Shown: one piece after another, positions 9,119 through 16,585 of the stretch
Position numbering within the stretch: position 1 is the stretch's first letter
Layout of the letters: each line of letters begins with the position of its first letter
Assembly (NCBI GenBank): GCA_020726285.1
Contig: DYSW01000010.1
Location: 1-49,775 of the forward strand
Source of the DNA: Melioribacter roseus
Lineage (GTDB): Bacteria > Bacteroidota > Ignavibacteria > Ignavibacteriales > Melioribacteraceae
Direction: 5' to 3'
DNA length: 49,775 nucleotides
Translations under genes and position numbers: made by a program
Notes under the pieces: generated by a model
Databases searched by the model: none
Seen by the model: the letters and a program-made list of their open reading frames with translations, nothing else
Told to the model about the DNA's origin: nothing

Positions 9119-9134
9119 TTCTAAATTCTAAACT
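9118..9134 (-). repeat. right heptamer array (ATTCTAA x2), inverted copy of the left array
   Basis: Two ATTCTAA heptamers (9118-9124, 9125-9131) followed by a degenerate third unit. They are the reverse complement of TTAGAAT. The 12-base AAATTCTAAACT at 9123-9134 is the exact inverted match of 8748-8759. The array begins on the last base of the four-helix-bundle stop codon. Confidence 0.7.
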
Positions 9135-9142
9135 ATAAAAAA

Positions 9143-9568
9143 ATGATAAAAACAAGATTTAAAATTCGAGTTCGCTACGCCGACACAGATAAAATGCAAT
9201 TTGTTTATAACGGCAAATATTTAGAATATTTTGAAGTCGGAAGAACGGAACTATTGCGCTCATTAGGATTACCTTATTCCGAAGTAGAAAAGCGAGGTTA
9301 CCAACTTCCACTTGTCGAAGCAAATGTTAAATATAAATCGGCTGCATTTTACGATGATATACTTATAATTGAATCAAGTTATCAGATTGAATCAACACCA
9401 ATTATCCAAATAAATTATACTATCTACAGAAAAGAAACTTTGGAAGTAATCGCTGAAGGTTTTACGAAACATCTTTTTATAAAAGAAGAAACAAAGAAGG
9501 CTGTTAGACCGCCAGAATTTTACATACAAGCAATCAAAAACGCAGAAGAAAATGCTCGAGAAAATTAA
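9143..9568 (+). CDS. YbgC/FcbB-type acyl-CoA thioesterase (hot-dog fold)
   Basis: A single hot-dog domain (141 aa), predicted to hydrolyse acyl-CoA thioesters in the cytoplasm. The catalytic N-terminal motif is readable as RVRYADTDKMQFVYNGKYLEYFEVGR. The Asp in YADTD is the expected catalytic residue, and the motif's usual VVYHANY is FVYNGKY here, so the His is replaced. The remainder (PLVEANVKYKSAAFYDD, INYTIYRKE) matches the strand pattern of the family. It starts nine bases after the heptamer array and overlaps the next gene by 17 bases. Its closeness to accA fits a fatty-acyl role, but substrate length is unknown. Confidence 0.88.
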   Translation: MIKTRFKIRVRYADTDKMQFVYNGKYLEYFEVGRTELLRSLGLPYSEVEKRGYQLPLVEANVKYKSAAFYDDILIIESSYQIESTPIIQINYTIYRKETLEVIAEGFTKHLFIKEETKKAVRPPEFYIQAIKNAEENAREN

Positions 9569-10982
9569 ACAACTTACTAAAGACACAGCTGTTTACGGAG
9601 TTAGTACAATTGTAGGCAGATTTCTTGGATTTTTGTTGGTTCCTTTTTATACAAATATTTTCCCACCCGATCAACTTGGAATTTATTCAAACATTTATGC
9701 TTATTTAGCTTTTTTTAATATTATGTACATTTACGGAATGGATGTTGCATTTATGAAATATGCTTCGTTGGAAGAAGAAAACAAAAAGATTAAAACCATT
9801 TTTTCAACAACTTATTTTACAATTATCTTCTCTTCAATTTTACTTTCATTTATACTTTTCCTCTTCAAAAATCCGGTTGTTGAGTTTTCAAAAATATCTG
9901 GTAATCTTGAATTAATTTTTTACTATTTGCTCACAATTCTGTTTTTTGATACACTCGTTCTTGTTCCTTTTGCACATTTAAGATTGCAGCGAAAAGCCAA
10001 AAAATTTGCTTTTTTGAAGATTGTAAATATTGTTGTTAATATTGTCTTAAATTATGTTTTAATAGTGCATTATAAAATGGGAATTGATGGAATATTCTTA
10101 GCAAATATGATTTCCTCAATGCTTACATTTTTTATGCTTCTGCCGGAAATTCTTAAATATCTACAATTTTCATTCGATTTATCATTTCTAAAAATGTTGT
10201 TCAAATTCGGATTTCCTTATCTACCAGCAAGTTTAGCCGCAATGATTGTTCAAGTAATAGATAGACCTTTGATGCTGATTTTGTCAAACGAAACACAATT
10301 GGGAATTTATTCTGCAAACTACAAATTGGGAATAATTATGATGTTGGTTGTTTCGATGTTTCAATATGCTTGGCAACCATTTTTTTTGAATAATGCCAAA
10401 GATGAAAACGCAAAAGAAATTTTTGCAAAAGTGATGTTACTTTATATTGTAGTTGCAAGTTTAATTTGGTTCTCGGTTTCATTATTTATACCCGAAATTA
10501 TTCATTTAGAACTTTTGCCAGGCAAATTTTTAATTGGTGAAAAATATTGGTCGGGAGTAGGAATTGTTCCGATAATATTGCTTGGATATTTGTTCCACGG
10601 AATTTATGTAAACTTTCAAGCAGGAATTTACATCAAGGAAAAAACCAAATTTTTCCCGTATATCACATTTTCTGGGGCAATAGTTAATTTGGTGATAAAC
10701 ATACTTTTTATCCCAAAATATGGAATTTGGGGAGCTGCATTTGCAACGCTTTTTAGTTATTTAACAATGGCTTTAATTGCTTTCATTTTCTCTAATAAAA
10801 CGTATCCAATTATCTATGAATACAAAAAAATTACATCAATTTTCGTCTTGATTATTTTAAGTTTCACATTTCTATATTTATTTGAGAATTTGAGTATAAT
10901 TTACAAAATGGGCAGTTTTGCAGTCTTTTTTGCATTTCTTATACTTATTTGGAAATCAAGAATACTTAGCCAAAGTAAGTAA
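9552..10982 (+). CDS. polysaccharide flippase, MOP superfamily (Wzx-like)
   Basis: Integral membrane protein of 476 aa that should flip lipid-linked oligosaccharide units across the inner membrane. The N-terminus KDTAVYGVSTIVGRFLGFLL is typical of the polysaccharide-biosynthesis (Wzx/RfbX) branch. Hydrophobic segments recur along the whole length, about 12-14, including FFMLLPEILKYL and YGIWGAAFATLFSYL, the latter a repeated MOP-family feature. It starts inside the thioesterase gene (17-base overlap). It completes a set with the sugar-transferases and GTs upstream, consistent with Wzx-dependent export, although no Wzy polymerase is seen in the window. About 170 non-coding bases follow, without a clear terminator. 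Confidence 0.9.
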   Translation: MLEKIKQLTKDTAVYGVSTIVGRFLGFLLVPFYTNIFPPDQLGIYSNIYAYLAFFNIMYIYGMDVAFMKYASLEEENKKIKTIFSTTYFTIIFSSILLSFILFLFKNPVVEFSKISGNLELIFYYLLTILFFDTLVLVPFAHLRLQRKAKKFAFLKIVNIVVNIVLNYVLIVHYKMGIDGIFLANMISSMLTFFMLLPEILKYLQFSFDLSFLKMLFKFGFPYLPASLAAMIVQVIDRPLMLILSNETQLGIYSANYKLGIIMMLVVSMFQYAWQPFFLNNAKDENAKEIFAKVMLLYIVVASLIWFSVSLFIPEIIHLELLPGKFLIGEKYWSGVGIVPIILLGYLFHGIYVNFQAGIYIKEKTKFFPYITFSGAIVNLVINILFIPKYGIWGAAFATLFSYLTMALIAFIFSNKTYPIIYEYKKITSIFVLIILSFTFLYLFENLSIIYKMGSFAVFFAFLILIWKSRILSQSK

Positions 10983-11156
10983 ATAAAAAGTATGTAAACA
11001 TTTTTCTATGTGAAATTTTTAATTTGAGTAATTTATCCCGCAAAATTTCAAACTCATCCTCAGAAATAATCTAATCAAATAATTCATAAAAAATACTTTG
11101 GAAATGAATAAAGAATATCAGAAATTGCAAACCAATTTTCACTAATAACAGATCAT

Positions 11157-11609
11157 ATGGAAAAGCAAGAACTCAAATTTTACAAGATAAATCCACAATT
11201 TAATAATGTTCCATTACCAACTTACCAAACCGAAGGAAGTGCAGGAATGGACATTTGTGCTGCATTGCAAGCAAAGTTAGAAATTCCACCAGGGAAAGTA
11301 GTTTTAGTACCAACTAATCTGAAAGTAGAAATTCCAAAAGGTTACGAATTGCAAGTTAGACCAAGAAGTGGTTTGGCTCTGAAAAGTGGAATTGGTTTAT
11401 TAAATTCTCCAGGCACAATTGATTGCGATTATCGTGGGGAAATAGGAATTATTATGTTCAATTTCTCTGAAAATTCATTTGAGATTAATTCTGGCGATAG
11501 AATTGCACAATTAGTTCTTGCAAAAGTTGCTCGCGCAAATATAGTTGAAGTTGAAAATCTTACAGAAACTAAAAGAGATACTGGCGGTTTTGGAAGTACT
11601 GGAATTTAG
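11157..11609 (+). CDS. dut: dUTP diphosphatase
   Basis: Trimeric dUTPase that hydrolyses dUTP to dUMP and pyrophosphate, keeping uracil out of DNA and feeding thymidylate synthesis. All five family motifs are present in order in 150 aa: AGMDICA (about 29-35), RPRSGLA, the NSPGTIDCDYRGEI loop with the catalytic Asp, GDRIAQLV, and the glycine-rich C-terminal arm RDTGGFGSTG. The length is normal. It lies 51 bases upstream of dnaE on the same strand, so the pair may be co-expressed as a DNA-replication unit. Its start follows a 174-base gap in which I see no confident promoter. Confidence 0.97.
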   Translation: MEKQELKFYKINPQFNNVPLPTYQTEGSAGMDICAALQAKLEIPPGKVVLVPTNLKVEIPKGYELQVRPRSGLALKSGIGLLNSPGTIDCDYRGEIGIIMFNFSENSFEINSGDRIAQLVLAKVARANIVEVENLTETKRDTGGFGSTGI

Positions 11610-11660
11610 GAAGAGAAAATTAAATGATTTTAATAAATACATTGAAAAAAGGTTTATAAA

Positions 11661-14600
11661 ATGGGTGATTTTGTTCACTTACATAATCATTCGGATTATA
11701 GTTTTCAGGATGCTGCGGCTACAGTTGATAATCTTGTAAAAGCGGCAGTTGCAAATGGAATGCATTCTTTGGCTTTAACCGACCATGGCGGAATGTTTGG
11801 TGCTGCTAAATTTTATAAAACAGCTAAAAAAGCTGGAATAAAACCAATTATTGGAATAGAAACTTACATTGTAATGGATGGAAGTCGGTTTGAAAAAAAT
11901 ATTGAAAAAAATAGTGGAAGAAGAGTAAAACCATATAATCATTTAATTTTAATTGCTAAGAATAAAGTTGGCTATCAAAATTTAATAAAACTTTCAAGCA
12001 TTGGATTTTTGGAAGGATTTTATTATCGCCCTCGAATTGATATGGATGTTTTAGCAAAGTACAATGAAGGTTTAATTTGTTCGTCTGCTTGCGCATCTGG
12101 TCCTGTAGCTGTTCACCTTGTAAATGATGATTACGAAAAAGCAAAACTGAATGCAAAGCGATTGAAGGAATTATTTGGTGAGGATTTTTATCTTGAAATA
12201 CAAGATCATAATTTAGATGATGAACGAAAAATTTTAGCTTCAATGCCAAGAATTTCGAAGGAATTGGGAATAAAAATAGTAGCAACAAATGATATTCATT
12301 ACATCAAAAAAGATGACGCAATTGCTCATAATATTCTTATAAATCTTGGAAATAAAACTGGCGAAGTTGATTACAAACAGCTACGTTATAGAACAGATGA
12401 AATTTATTTCAAATCGATTCAGCAAATGAAAGATTTGTTCAAACATTATCCCGGAGCAATAGAAAACACTCTCGAAATTGATGAAAAAGTTGATTTGAAA
12501 TTAGAATTCGAACATTACCATTATCCGCAATTTCCAATTCCAAAGGATTCGCCAGCAACAAATCTTGACGAATATTTCCGTTTACTTGCTGAAGAAGGTT
12601 TAAGAAAACGCTTTTCTGAAATTACTCCCGAAATTCAACAACGCTTCGATTACGAAGTTGAAATAATTAAAAAAATGGGATTTTCTGGTTATTTGCTTAT
12701 TGTTCAAGATTTTATAAACGCAGCCAAAAAACGCGGAATTCCAGTTGGTCCCGGAAGAGGAAGTGCTGCGGGAAGTTTAGCGGCATACGCTTGTGGAATT
12801 ACTAATGTAAATCCCTTGTCATTCGATTTACTTTTTGAAAGATTCTTAAATCCCGAAAGAAAATCTATGCCCGATATAGATGTAGATTTTGCAGATGATC
12901 AACGAATTGAAGTAGTAGATTATGTTCGCGAAAAATATGGACATAATTCTGTTTGTCAGATTGTAACTTTCAATACGCTTTCATCAAGAGCAGTTTTAAA
13001 AGATGTTGGTAGAGTTTTGGGAATGCCAATTCAGCAAGTTGAAAATATCACGAAACATATTCCAACCAAATTTGGAAAAGTGTATACAATTTCGGAAGCA
13101 TTAGAGCAAATACCTGAATTGAAATGGATTGAAACTTCCACAGAAGAAAAAATTCAGGAATTAATTAAGTATTCCAAAGTACTTGAAGGAATGAACCGAA
13201 ACATTTCAAAGCATGCGGCTGGAGTTGTAATTGCACCTGAAGAAGTAAGTAATTTTGTGCCACTTGCAAAAGCTGGTGCCGATGGAAGTATTGTAACACA
13301 ATATAATATGAAAGAAATTGAAGATTTTGGTTTACTGAAAATGGATTTTCTTGGACTTCGAACTCTTTCAATTATTCGTGATGCAATTCAACTGATAAAG
13401 AAGAATTATGGAATTGAAATTGATATCGATAATATTCCATTGGACGATGAAAAAACTTACGAACTTTTTGGTAAAGGACAAACAACAGCAGTTTTTCAAT
13501 TTGAATCTGGTCCGATGAGGGAATATCTTAAAAAATTGAAACCAACAAATCTTGAAGATTTGGCTGCAATGAACGCTTTATATCGTCCAGGACCGATGGA
13601 TAATATCAATTCGTTTATAGCTCGAAAACATGAAAAACAGAAAATAACCTATCTTCATCCAATGTTGGAACCAATTCTGAAAACTACTTATGGAATTATT
13701 GTTTATCAGGAACAAGTGATTCAGATAGCCAATAAAATTGGTGGAATGTCTTTGGGACAAGCTGATATTTTACGCCGAGCAATGGGTAAAAAAGATCTTG
13801 TTTCGATGAAGCAACAGAAGGAAAGATTTATTGAAGGAGCTCAGAAAAATGGAATTTCAAAGAAAATAGCTGAAGAAATATTTATAGATATTGATAAATT
13901 CGCAAATTATGGGTTTAATAAAAGTCACGCAGTTGCCTATAGTTTGGTAGCATTTCAAACAGCATATCTCAAAGCAAATTATTTAGCTGAATTTTTAGCA
14001 GCAAATATGACTAACGAATTTATCAATACTTCAAAAATCACTACATTTTTGGAAGATTGTAGAAAATTAAATGTTGAAGTAATGCCAATCGATATTAACA
14101 TTCCATCAGTAAAATTTGATGTTATTGATAGAAAAATACTATTTGGAATGTCTGCAATTAAAAATGTTGGAATAAATGCAATTGAAGAAATAATTAAAGC
14201 TAAAAAACGCAAACCAAATGGATTTACATCAATATACGACTTATGTGTTGAAGTTGACACTCGTGTTGTAAATAAGAAAATTTTAGAAGGATTGGTGCTT
14301 GCTGGTGCTTTCGATAAATTGAAAGGAAGTAGAGCACAGATTTTTTATAGCATTGAAAAAGCAATTGAATTTGGTCAAAGTGCAAAATCAGCAAAAGATA
14401 GTTTTGGAGACGGATTATTTGGCGAAAGCAGTGAAATACACGCACTAAAAGAACCTGAATTAGAGAAAGTTCCCAATTGGGCAAAAGAGATAGAATTAGA
14501 AAAGGAAAGAGAGGTTTTAGGCTTCTATCTTTCCGACCATCCATTGCGAAAATATGAACGAGAATATTATGCATTTTCCACAATACATCTTGGTGAAACA

Positions 14601-15134
14601 GATGAAATTATGGAAAAGTTGGAATTGGAAAAAAATGAAATGGAAGTAAAAACTTGTGTTGTTGTTACTGAACTTTCAACCAAGATAGATAAATCTGGTA
14701 AAAAAATGGCATTTATGCAATTGGATGATTTCAGCGGTTCGTGCGAAGCAATAATGTTTGGACGTGATTTCGAGAAATACGTAAACACTTTGAGACGCGG
14801 GTTGCCATATCTAATAAAAGGAAAAGTAAAAAGTAATGGTGATGGTGTTAAAGTATTTGCTAACGAAGTAATTCCAATGGAAATAGTTAGAACTGATGTA
14901 ATTAAAACAGTAGTATTTAAAATAAACGAATTTAATCATCAAACAGATACAATAGAAAAATTAAGCGAAATATTATCTCGCTTTCAAGGAAAAATTAAAA
15001 CACGATTATTATTAGAGCTAAACAATAACAATCATGAATACATTCTTGATTATTTTGTGGAAATATCAAATCCATTTTTAGAAGAAATAGAAAAATTACT
15101 AGGTGAAAATTCCTATTATTTTGCACTAAACTAA
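11661..15134 (+). CDS. dnaE: DNA polymerase III subunit alpha
   Basis: Catalytic subunit of the replicative DNA polymerase (C-family, DnaE1-like), 1157 aa, close to the E. coli length. The PHP domain starts at once with HLHNHSDYSFQDAA. The palm has GPGRGSAAGSLAAYACGI and the metal-binding PDIDVDF motif near residue 410. The third catalytic Asp is in LKMDFLGLRTL. The finger/duplex-binding part carries YQEQVIQIA and YGFNKSHAVAYS. The C-terminal OB-fold region covers roughly residues 990-1075 (LSTKIDKSGKKMAFMQLDDFSG, abridged). There is no fused exonuclease domain, so proofreading would need the PHP domain or a separate epsilon subunit. No frame disruption is seen. Confidence 0.97.
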   Translation: MGDFVHLHNHSDYSFQDAAATVDNLVKAAVANGMHSLALTDHGGMFGAAKFYKTAKKAGIKPIIGIETYIVMDGSRFEKNIEKNSGRRVKPYNHLILIAKNKVGYQNLIKLSSIGFLEGFYYRPRIDMDVLAKYNEGLICSSACASGPVAVHLVNDDYEKAKLNAKRLKELFGEDFYLEIQDHNLDDERKILASMPRISKELGIKIVATNDIHYIKKDDAIAHNILINLGNKTGEVDYKQLRYRTDEIYFKSIQQMKDLFKHYPGAIENTLEIDEKVDLKLEFEHYHYPQFPIPKDSPATNLDEYFRLLAEEGLRKRFSEITPEIQQRFDYEVEIIKKMGFSGYLLIVQDFINAAKKRGIPVGPGRGSAAGSLAAYACGITNVNPLSFDLLFERFLNPERKSMPDIDVDFADDQRIEVVDYVREKYGHNSVCQIVTFNTLSSRAVLKDVGRVLGMPIQQVENITKHIPTKFGKVYTISEALEQIPELKWIETSTEEKIQELIKYSKVLEGMNRNISKHAAGVVIAPEEVSNFVPLAKAGADGSIVTQYNMKEIEDFGLLKMDFLGLRTLSIIRDAIQLIKKNYGIEIDIDNIPLDDEKTYELFGKGQTTAVFQFESGPMREYLKKLKPTNLEDLAAMNALYRPGPMDNINSFIARKHEKQKITYLHPMLEPILKTTYGIIVYQEQVIQIANKIGGMSLGQADILRRAMGKKDLVSMKQQKERFIEGAQKNGISKKIAEEIFIDIDKFANYGFNKSHAVAYSLVAFQTAYLKANYLAEFLAANMTNEFINTSKITTFLEDCRKLNVEVMPIDINIPSVKFDVIDRKILFGMSAIKNVGINAIEEIIKAKKRKPNGFTSIYDLCVEVDTRVVNKKILEGLVLAGAFDKLKGSRAQIFYSIEKAIEFGQSAKSAKDSFGDGLFGESSEIHALKEPELEKVPNWAKEIELEKEREVLGFYLSDHPLRKYEREYYAFSTIHLGETDEIMEKLELEKNEMEVKTCVVVTELSTKIDKSGKKMAFMQLDDFSGSCEAIMFGRDFEKYVNTLRRGLPYLIKGKVKSNGDGVKVFANEVIPMEIVRTDVIKTVVFKINEFNHQTDTIEKLSEILSRFQGKIKTRLLLELNNNNHEYILDYFVEISNPFLEEIEKLLGENSYYFALN

Positions 15135-15201
15135 AATTTGATTTCTATTAAAATATTATTATGTTGAAGCACTCAAAAATGAAAGATTTAAGGAGAAATA
15201 A

Positions 15202-15999
15202 ATGTTAAATAAATGGGCTCTTATTTTAGGAGCTTCTAGCGGATTTGGCGGAGCAACTGCCATCGAATTAGCAAAAAATGGTTATAATATTATTGGCGTT
15301 CATTTAGATAGAGCATCAACAATGCCCAATGTAGAAGAAGTAAAAAAGGAAATTCACAACTCAGGTGCAAAAGCATGGTTTTTTAATACAAATGCAGCCG
15401 ACGAAGAAAAGAGAAATTCAATTTTAAGTGAAGTGAAAGAAGAATTAGACAAAAAGAATGAAAAAATAACTATCCTTATGCATTCACTTGCTTTCGGAAC
15501 TTTAAAACCATTTATAGCCAAAGATTCATCTGAAAGAATGTCGCAAGCACAAATGAATATGACGCTTGATGTAATGGCACATTCTTTAGTTTATTGGACA
15601 CAAGCAATTTTTGAAAGAGATTTATTCTCAGAAAATGGTAGAATTTTTGGAATGACAAGTTCTGGTTCAGTTGAAGTTATTCCATTTTACGGTGCTGTTT
15701 CTGCCGCAAAATCCTCGTTAGAATCACATCTTCGTCAATTAGCTGTTGAATTAGCTCCTTTTGGAATTACCGCAAATGCAATTATGGCGGGAGTTACAGA
15801 TACACCAGCACTTCGCAAAATTCCAGGAAATGATGAATTAATTGCTGGTGCAAAGTTAAAAAATCCAACAGGAAGATTAACAACTCCCGAAGATGTTGCA
15901 AAAGCTATTCTTTTACTCAGTGACGAAAAGGCAGCATTTATTACTGGAAATGTAATTCAGGTAGATGGTGGCGAATTAATTTCTGCAATTAAAGCTTAA
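15202..15999 (+). CDS. SDR-type enoyl-ACP reductase, FabL/FabI-like
   Basis: A 265-aa short-chain dehydrogenase. Two features point to enoyl-[acyl-carrier-protein] reduction, the last step of each fatty-acid elongation cycle. The active site is Y-x6-K (YGAVSAAK) rather than the Y-x3-K of ordinary SDRs, and HSLAFG sits where FabI has HSIAFA. The nucleotide-binding loop GASSGFGGA and the late TDTPALRKIPGNDELI and NPTGRLTTPEDVA segments resemble Bacillus FabL more than FabI. The ending GNVIQVDGGELIS is normal. A strong AAGGAG site precedes the ATG. It lies 12 bases before thioredoxin. Alternative: another Y-x6-K SDR with a different enoyl substrate. Confidence 0.83.
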   Translation: MLNKWALILGASSGFGGATAIELAKNGYNIIGVHLDRASTMPNVEEVKKEIHNSGAKAWFFNTNAADEEKRNSILSEVKEELDKKNEKITILMHSLAFGTLKPFIAKDSSERMSQAQMNMTLDVMAHSLVYWTQAIFERDLFSENGRIFGMTSSGSVEVIPFYGAVSAAKSSLESHLRQLAVELAPFGITANAIMAGVTDTPALRKIPGNDELIAGAKLKNPTGRLTTPEDVAKAILLLSDEKAAFITGNVIQVDGGELISAIKA

Positions 16000-16011
16000 G
16001 GAAATATTAAG

Positions 16012-16338
16012 ATGAGCAAAAATATTTTTACAGATGATAATTTTAATGAAGAAGTCTTAAATTCAAAAATTCCTGTAGTAATCGACTTATGGGCAATTTG
16101 GTGCGGTCCTTGCAAATTAATTGCTCCAATTATGGATAAACTAGCGGTAGAATATGAAGGCAAATTGAAAATTGGCAAACTTGATGTTGATGAAAATCCA
16201 CAGATCGCAATTAAATACGGAGTAAGAAGTATTCCAACAGTTTTGTATATTAATAATGGTGAAGTAAAAGATATGGTAATTGGAGCAGTTCACGAATCCG
16301 TATTTCGTAAAAAAATCGAAGAAATGTTGAATAATTAG
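16012..16338 (+). CDS. trxA: thioredoxin
   Basis: A 108-aa classical cytoplasmic thioredoxin that reduces protein disulfides using electrons from thioredoxin reductase. The redox centre WCGPC is at residues 30-34. The cis-proline segment is YGVRSIPTVLYI, and the buried Asp is in IDLWA. Length and order match E. coli TrxA with no signal peptide, so a periplasmic role is unlikely. It is 12 bases downstream of the enoyl-ACP reductase gene, probably in the same transcript, and is followed by a 247-base AT-rich gap leading to the secreted-protein block. Confidence 0.95.
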   Translation: MSKNIFTDDNFNEEVLNSKIPVVIDLWAIWCGPCKLIAPIMDKLAVEYEGKLKIGKLDVDENPQIAIKYGVRSIPTVLYINNGEVKDMVIGAVHESVFRKKIEEMLNN

Positions 16339-16385
16339 CATTTATTTTTAATATAATAATATAAATTACTAATAATATTTGTTGC

Positions 16386-16401
16386 ATTTGTTATAACAAA
16401 T
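16386..16401. promoter_or_regulatory. perfect 16-bp palindrome ATTTGTTATAACAAAT, candidate operator
   Basis: In the 247-base gap before the T9SS cargo gene there is a perfect palindrome, ATTTGTTATAACAAAT, itself within a wider AATATTTGTT/AACAAATATT pair (16374-16404). Its right half TTATAACAAATA (16391-16402) recurs at 16561-16572, immediately ahead of the ribosome-binding site. The region is very AT-rich, so chance palindromes are more likely than usual. A regulatory role is inferred. Confidence 0.4.
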
Positions 16402-16571
16402 ATTTATTTTCTATTCGAATTTCAAGGTTTAGCTGCAATTTTATTGTTCTTTACATTGATTTTATTAGTTACGAATTTTCAGCATTAGAAATTCATCAAA
16501 AAAAACAGATGAAATAACGTAGTAAATTAAAAAACTTAAACTCTAACTAATTAATTAATCTTATAACAAAT

Positions 16572-16578
16572 AAAGGAG
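16572..16578 (+). promoter_or_regulatory. strong Shine-Dalgarno site
   Basis: AAAGGAG lies seven bases before the ATG at 16586. It is one of the strongest ribosome-binding sites in a window where most genes have none, consistent with high expression of the exported product. Confidence 0.6.
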
Positions 16579-16585
16579 TAACAAT

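Noticed and set aside
10983-11156. 174-base gap before dut, checked for tRNA, small RNA and promoter
   Set aside because: No cloverleaf-like or TTCRANNC element, no convincing TTG/TAnnTTTG pair, no strong hairpin.
11545-11739. Small frame across the dut-dnaE junction
   Set aside because: It overlaps both real genes in another frame and has no domain or ribosome-binding site.
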